DNA of 9,207 nt from an uncultured Saprospiraceae bacterium (lineage in GTDB: Bacteria; Bacteroidota; Bacteroidia; Chitinophagales; Saprospiraceae): NCBI GenBank assembly GCA_937921525.1, contig CAKZUM010000673.1:1-9207 (forward strand), read 5' to 3'. A program made the position numbers and the translations under genes. Below, piece by piece: positions 6,041 through 9,207 of this stretch. A model generated the notes under the pieces. The model searched no databases and was not told the origin of the DNA. It saw nothing but the letters and a program-made list of their open reading frames with translations. Numbering within the stretch: the first letter of the stretch is position 1; every line of letters begins with the position of its first letter.

Positions 6041-6255
6041 AGTTTGTACAAGCATTCAACTCTTGTTTGGTTTCCCTTTCATAAGTGTCAACCAATTCTA
6101 ATTAAAATACAATCGTTATCACAAGACACCACCCAACTTCCTATTTACACAATTTATAACAGTAACTTTAACAGTAGATGGCATAGCATCTGCAACCATT
6201 TCCAAAATAAAGAGTCTTTCAATAAAGTACCAACCTACTAAATAATATACACCCG

Positions 6256-8709
6256 ATGAAGAAAGTCCTACTACTCATAATAATGGCCAGTGTCTGCCTG
6301 CCCATTATCGCTCAAAAACTAGACCTTAACAGAAAACAATTAAAGGCATTTCGATCTACTTTACCGTTCAAAATTGATGGAGAATTATCAGAATTAGATT
6401 GGCAAAACGCTCCCATTGCAACCGATTTAGTCGTTAATCAACCAGCCCCAGGAACAAAGCCATCCCAACGATCTGAAATAAAAGTGATCTACGATAATAC
6501 AGCCATCTATATAGGTGCTACGCTGTACGATACGAATCCAGATAGCATTTTAAGAGAAATTACCCAACGAGACGATATTGGTAATAGTGATTGGTTTGGT
6601 GTTTTTCTTGATCCTTATTTAGATGGCATCAATGGAATTAGTTTTATTGTATCTGCTGCTGGGGGACAATTTGATGCCAAATACTCTGTATTCGGAGAAG
6701 ATGAAAATTGGGATGCGGTGTGGCATAGCGCTATCCAACATACTTCTGAAGGATGGGTTGTAGAAATGAAACTTCCTTATTCGGCACTCCGATTTCCTAA
6801 TGTCGAAGAACAGGTTTGGGGTATTAATTTTGGTCGCCTGATTCGTAGAAATCAAGAGAAAAGCTTTTGGAGTCCTATCCAACCTAATGTTGATGGATTC
6901 TTAAATCAATTTGGACAAATTTCTAATATTAAAAATATTAAATCTCCTGTTCGTTTATCTGCGACCCCCTTTATTGCCGCATACGGAGAAAACTATAGAG
7001 ACCCTTCTGCTGACCCTTCTACCTCTTGGGGGCGTTCTTTTAATGCAGGTATGGATTTGAAATATGGAATCAACGATGCCTTTACATTGGACATGACTTT
7101 AATTCCTGACTTTGGACAAGCTCGTTCTGACAATCAAGTTCTTAATCTCTCTCCTTTTGAAGTTCAGTTTGATGAGAATCGTCAGTTTTTTACGGAAGGG
7201 TTAGAATTATTTAATAAGGGAAATTTATTCTACTCTCGACGTGTCGGCGGAACCCCTATTAATTTCTATGATGTAGAAGATCAGCTCACACCTACCGAGG
7301 AAATAATTAATAACCCGCAACAGACCCAATTAATAAATGCAAGTAAAGTTTCTGGAAGAACACAAAAGGGTTTAGGCATCGGCGTATTTAACGCTGTTTC
7401 CGCCAAGGAATATGCAACGGTGAAAGATAACGAAACGGGGATAGAGAGAACGATTCAAACTAGTCCAATCACTAATTATAATGTAACTGTCTTTGATCAA
7501 AATTTGAAGAACAATTCTTATATCACCTTAATCAATACCAACGTCAAGCGATTTAGTGATGACTATGACGCTAATGTTACTGGGGTCGTTTTTGAATTAA
7601 AAAATAAGGATAACTCTTATTCACTAAGTGGAAACACTGCACTAAGTCAAAAATATTTTACAGAAGTAACAGACCTCGGCCATAAGTATTCTTTAGCTCT
7701 TAGAAAGACCAGCGGCAAACTACAAGGCGGTATTGAATATCAAGAAGAAAGTGATACCTATGACCCTAATGATTTAGGTTTTTTAAGTAATAATAATGAA
7801 CGTTCTGTAGAGGCATGGATAGAGTATATGCAGTTTCAACCATTTGGAAAATTTAACAGAGCTGGTGTAGGTATGTGGCAGCAGTACGAACGACTATATG
7901 AACCAAATGCCTATGCCGAATATGGACTCAACTTTTTTGCATGGGCACAAACTAAAAGCTTTTGGAATCTGAATGTATTTACTTACCACGAACCGTTTAA
8001 GACATACGATTATTTTGAGGCTAGAACGCCTGGTCGATTTTATGAATTCACTACTAGTAATTTCTTTGGTATCAATATTAATTCAGATCAGCGGAAAAAA
8101 TTAGCCTTTGGTTTCTTTGGTAGGTATGGAAAACGAAATGAAGAAGGACGACATAGTATTTTATTCGGGATCGCTCCTAGATATAGAGTAAACGATAAGC
8201 TGAATTTTAGATTAGATGTCCAAAATTACATCTTCAAAAATGATGTAGGTTTCGTTAATAAATTAGAAGAAGGGGATCAAACGGATATTATTTTTGGAGT
8301 AAGAGATAGAAAGACTTTAGAAAATACTTTTAATACGAATTATAATTTTAGTCCTACTATGGCACTAACCTTTCGCTTAAGGCATTATTGGTCTAGGGTG
8401 CAGTATGATGGTTTTAATTTGTTAGAAGAAGATGGTCTTCTAGGTGCCACGGATTATAATGACATTCATGATAACAACTTCAATGCCTTTACGATTGATA
8501 TGGTTTATCGCTGGCGATTTTCTCCCGGTAGTGATCTATTTGTAGTTTGGAAAAATTCTATTTTTAATAGCGATGAATTATCTACGATTGGTTATCTAGA
8601 GAATATAGATAATTTAAGAGCAGCGCCACAAACTAATAGCTTATCCTTAAAGTTTATTTATTATATAGACTATCAAATGTTAGAAAAACGAAAAGGAACA
8701 CAAGGGTAA
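6256..8709 (+). CDS. CBM9-like/DUF5916 outer-membrane protein
   Basis: Large secreted protein of 817 residues. Order: signal peptide (1-19, MKK start and hydrophobic core, cleavage before Q20 or K21; C14 is not in a proper lipobox); a carbohydrate-binding family 9-like beta-sandwich domain (about 36-195) with the usual FKIDGELSELDW opening, SDWFGVFLDPYLDG and WVVEMKLPYSALRF; then a DUF5916 region (about 228-817) that opens with SPVRLSATPFIAAYGENY and continues with FDENRQFFTEG and many alternating aromatic strands typical of an outer-membrane beta-barrel. The usual inference is an outer-membrane barrel with a periplasmic or surface glycan-binding domain. No enzymatic function is established for DUF5916, and no SusC/SusD pair or glycosidase is nearby to suggest a substrate. 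Start ATG 6256 gives the signal peptide directly. It is probably monocistronic. Confidence 0.9.
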   Translation: MKKVLLLIIMASVCLPIIAQKLDLNRKQLKAFRSTLPFKIDGELSELDWQNAPIATDLVVNQPAPGTKPSQRSEIKVIYDNTAIYIGATLYDTNPDSILREITQRDDIGNSDWFGVFLDPYLDGINGISFIVSAAGGQFDAKYSVFGEDENWDAVWHSAIQHTSEGWVVEMKLPYSALRFPNVEEQVWGINFGRLIRRNQEKSFWSPIQPNVDGFLNQFGQISNIKNIKSPVRLSATPFIAAYGENYRDPSADPSTSWGRSFNAGMDLKYGINDAFTLDMTLIPDFGQARSDNQVLNLSPFEVQFDENRQFFTEGLELFNKGNLFYSRRVGGTPINFYDVEDQLTPTEEIINNPQQTQLINASKVSGRTQKGLGIGVFNAVSAKEYATVKDNETGIERTIQTSPITNYNVTVFDQNLKNNSYITLINTNVKRFSDDYDANVTGVVFELKNKDNSYSLSGNTALSQKYFTEVTDLGHKYSLALRKTSGKLQGGIEYQEESDTYDPNDLGFLSNNNERSVEAWIEYMQFQPFGKFNRAGVGMWQQYERLYEPNAYAEYGLNFFAWAQTKSFWNLNVFTYHEPFKTYDYFEARTPGRFYEFTTSNFFGININSDQRKKLAFGFFGRYGKRNEEGRHSILFGIAPRYRVNDKLNFRLDVQNYIFKNDVGFVNKLEEGDQTDIIFGVRDRKTLENTFNTNYNFSPTMALTFRLRHYWSRVQYDGFNLLEEDGLLGATDYNDIHDNNFNAFTIDMVYRWRFSPGSDLFVVWKNSIFNSDELSTIGYLENIDNLRAAPQTNSLSLKFIYYIDYQMLEKRKGTQG

Positions 8710-8825
8710 GTGATAAAATCGCTTACAGTTAATTGTCACTAACTATTTCATTCTTTTTTAATTTTATTTTAAAATTAAAAACAAATACTAGGTCTTTCAT
8801 CTAGTCTATCAAGCAACAAAGTAAT

Positions 8826-8859
8826 TTTGTTTTTTGCATATAACTAAAACCTACTTTAA
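8826..8859 (+). promoter_or_regulatory. Weak candidate promoter for a small RNA
   Basis: TTTG (8826-8829) is followed after 22 bases by TACTTTAA (8852-8859), a partial match to the Bacteroidota TAnnTTTG element. A start just downstream, near 8864, would place the first hairpin of the candidate RNA at its 5' end. The region is AT-rich, so such a match can arise by chance. Confidence 0.22.
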
Positions 8860-8863
8860 AAAT

Positions 8864-8999
8864 ACGCCCTATAGCGTCACACTAATACCTCCCTCCTCAA
8901 GCAATGAAGCTCTATCGAGTGTATATTTGTCTTGTCTTTTATCGCTGGGGGGTAGATAAAAGATATTAGGGAATGAGCTTCGGTTTGTTCCCTTTTTTT
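8864..8999 (+). ncRNA. Candidate structured small RNA or structured 3' UTR
   Basis: About 136 bases between two convergent protein genes with dense pairing. There is a 5' hairpin ACGC/GCGT (8864-8877) and a possible stem ACACT/AGTGT (8879-8883, 8918-8922). A 9-bp hairpin (8935-8943 with 8955-8963) has the loop GCTGGGGGGTA. A terminator follows at 8969-8999. The pyrimidine stretch TACCTCCC (8886-8893) can pair with the G-rich loop (8947-8954), which would form a pseudoknot. GAAGCTC (8906-8912) is complementary to GAGCTTC (8975-8981) in the terminator. I do not recognise a known RNA family. It could equally be the 3' UTR of the DUF5916 gene. Confidence 0.35.
8969..8999 (+). terminator. Rho-independent terminator with UUCG tetraloop
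   Basis: GGGAATGAGC (8969-8978) and GTTTGTTCCC (8983-8992) form a 10-bp stem with three G-U pairs closed by a C(UUCG)G tetraloop, followed by seven T (8993-8999). This is a strong + strand intrinsic terminator. It serves either the DUF5916 mRNA, whose stop is 260 bases upstream, or an independent small RNA. On the minus strand only a weak T-rich stretch follows, so use by nadB is less certain. Confidence 0.88.
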
Positions 9000-9009
9000 G
9001 TATAGTCAT

Positions 9010-9207
9010 CTACAAAATAGAATCATTCACATACTCCAATAACTCCGGATAATCCGTAGTAAAATGTAGCCCCCGACTCTCTCGCCGAATAGACGCCGAC
9101 TTAGTAATCAAATATGCAATCGTAATCAAATTCCGCAATTCACATAGCTGGGGAGAGATTAAAGAATCTCGATACAAGGATTCTGTCTCTTCATATAAAA
9201 GTTCCAA
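9010..9207 (-). CDS. nadB: L-aspartate oxidase, C-terminal end (partial)
   Basis: Only the last 65 residues are inside the window; the gene continues past 9207, and the TTG codon at the edge is internal, not a start. NadB is a flavoenzyme that oxidises L-aspartate to iminoaspartate, the first step of de novo NAD synthesis, followed by NadA. The segment CELRNLITIAYLITKSASIRRESRGLHFTTDYPE matches the conserved C-terminal helical domain of NadB; the RRESRGLH-x-x-x-DYP block is characteristic and includes the arginine region that contributes to the active site. Because it is cut, nothing can be said of its FAD domain or of a nadA/nadC neighbour. It converges on the DUF5916 gene. Confidence 0.9.
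   Translation of the reverse strand: MELLYEETESLYRDSLISPQLCELRNLITIAYLITKSASIRRESRGLHFTTDYPELLEYVNDSIL

Noticed and set aside
6044..6241. Open frame of 65 codons just before the DUF5916 gene
   Set aside because: It starts at a TTG right after the tRNA terminator, has no family resemblance or convincing start signal, and is best read as leader DNA of the downstream gene.
6619..6882. Minus-strand open frame of 87 codons inside the DUF5916 gene
   Set aside because: It overlaps the well-supported CBM9-like coding region and has no independent evidence.
8707..8725. Small hairpin TAAGTGAT/ATCGCTTA overlapping the DUF5916 stop codon
   Set aside because: It is an 8-bp AT-rich stem with a G-U pair, a 3-base loop and no following T-tract; too weak to call a terminator.

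Overview
The window looks like a piece of a low-GC Bacteroidota chromosome. A member of the class Saprospiria is plausible, but that is inference from gene content, not from a marker gene. Supporting points are the CBM9-like/DUF5916 outer-membrane protein, an OmpA protein with thrombospondin type-3 calcium repeats, the lack of clear Shine-Dalgarno sequences, and an iodotyrosine-deiodinase-type flavoprotein (a relative is characterised from Haliscomenobacter hydrossis).

Layout from left to right: a non-coding leader (1-218); an aspartoacylase/succinylglutamate-desuccinylase-family metallohydrolase (+, 219-1148); proA (-, 1286-2548); an IYD-like nitroreductase (+, 2976-3638); an OmpA/TSP3 protein (-, 3770-5296); tRNA-Phe(GAA) with its own terminator (5926-6040); a CBM9-like/DUF5916 outer-membrane protein (+, 6256-8709); and the 3' end of nadB (-, 9010 to the window edge). 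Neighbouring genes mostly alternate in strand, so each protein gene is probably its own transcription unit and no multigene operon or pathway cluster is visible. The genes are mostly housekeeping: proline synthesis, NAD synthesis, envelope structure and a tRNA.

The less ordinary material lies between the genes. The three convergent gaps and the two gaps upstream of divergent units each hold a palindromic structure. These are a perfect 25-bp inverted repeat built from CACATAG units (1169-1229, with a half copy at 2646-2670), a 169-bp MITE-like imperfect palindrome (2748-2916), two strong hairpins plus an 11-bp tandem repeat (3642-3768), a 104-bp palindrome (5403-5506), and a possible structured small RNA ending in a UUCG-tetraloop terminator (about 8864-8999). 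I see no CRISPR array, defence island, prophage or intact insertion sequence, and no convincing new multigene system. The strongest leads are the intergenic palindromes, the candidate RNA and the IYD homologue.
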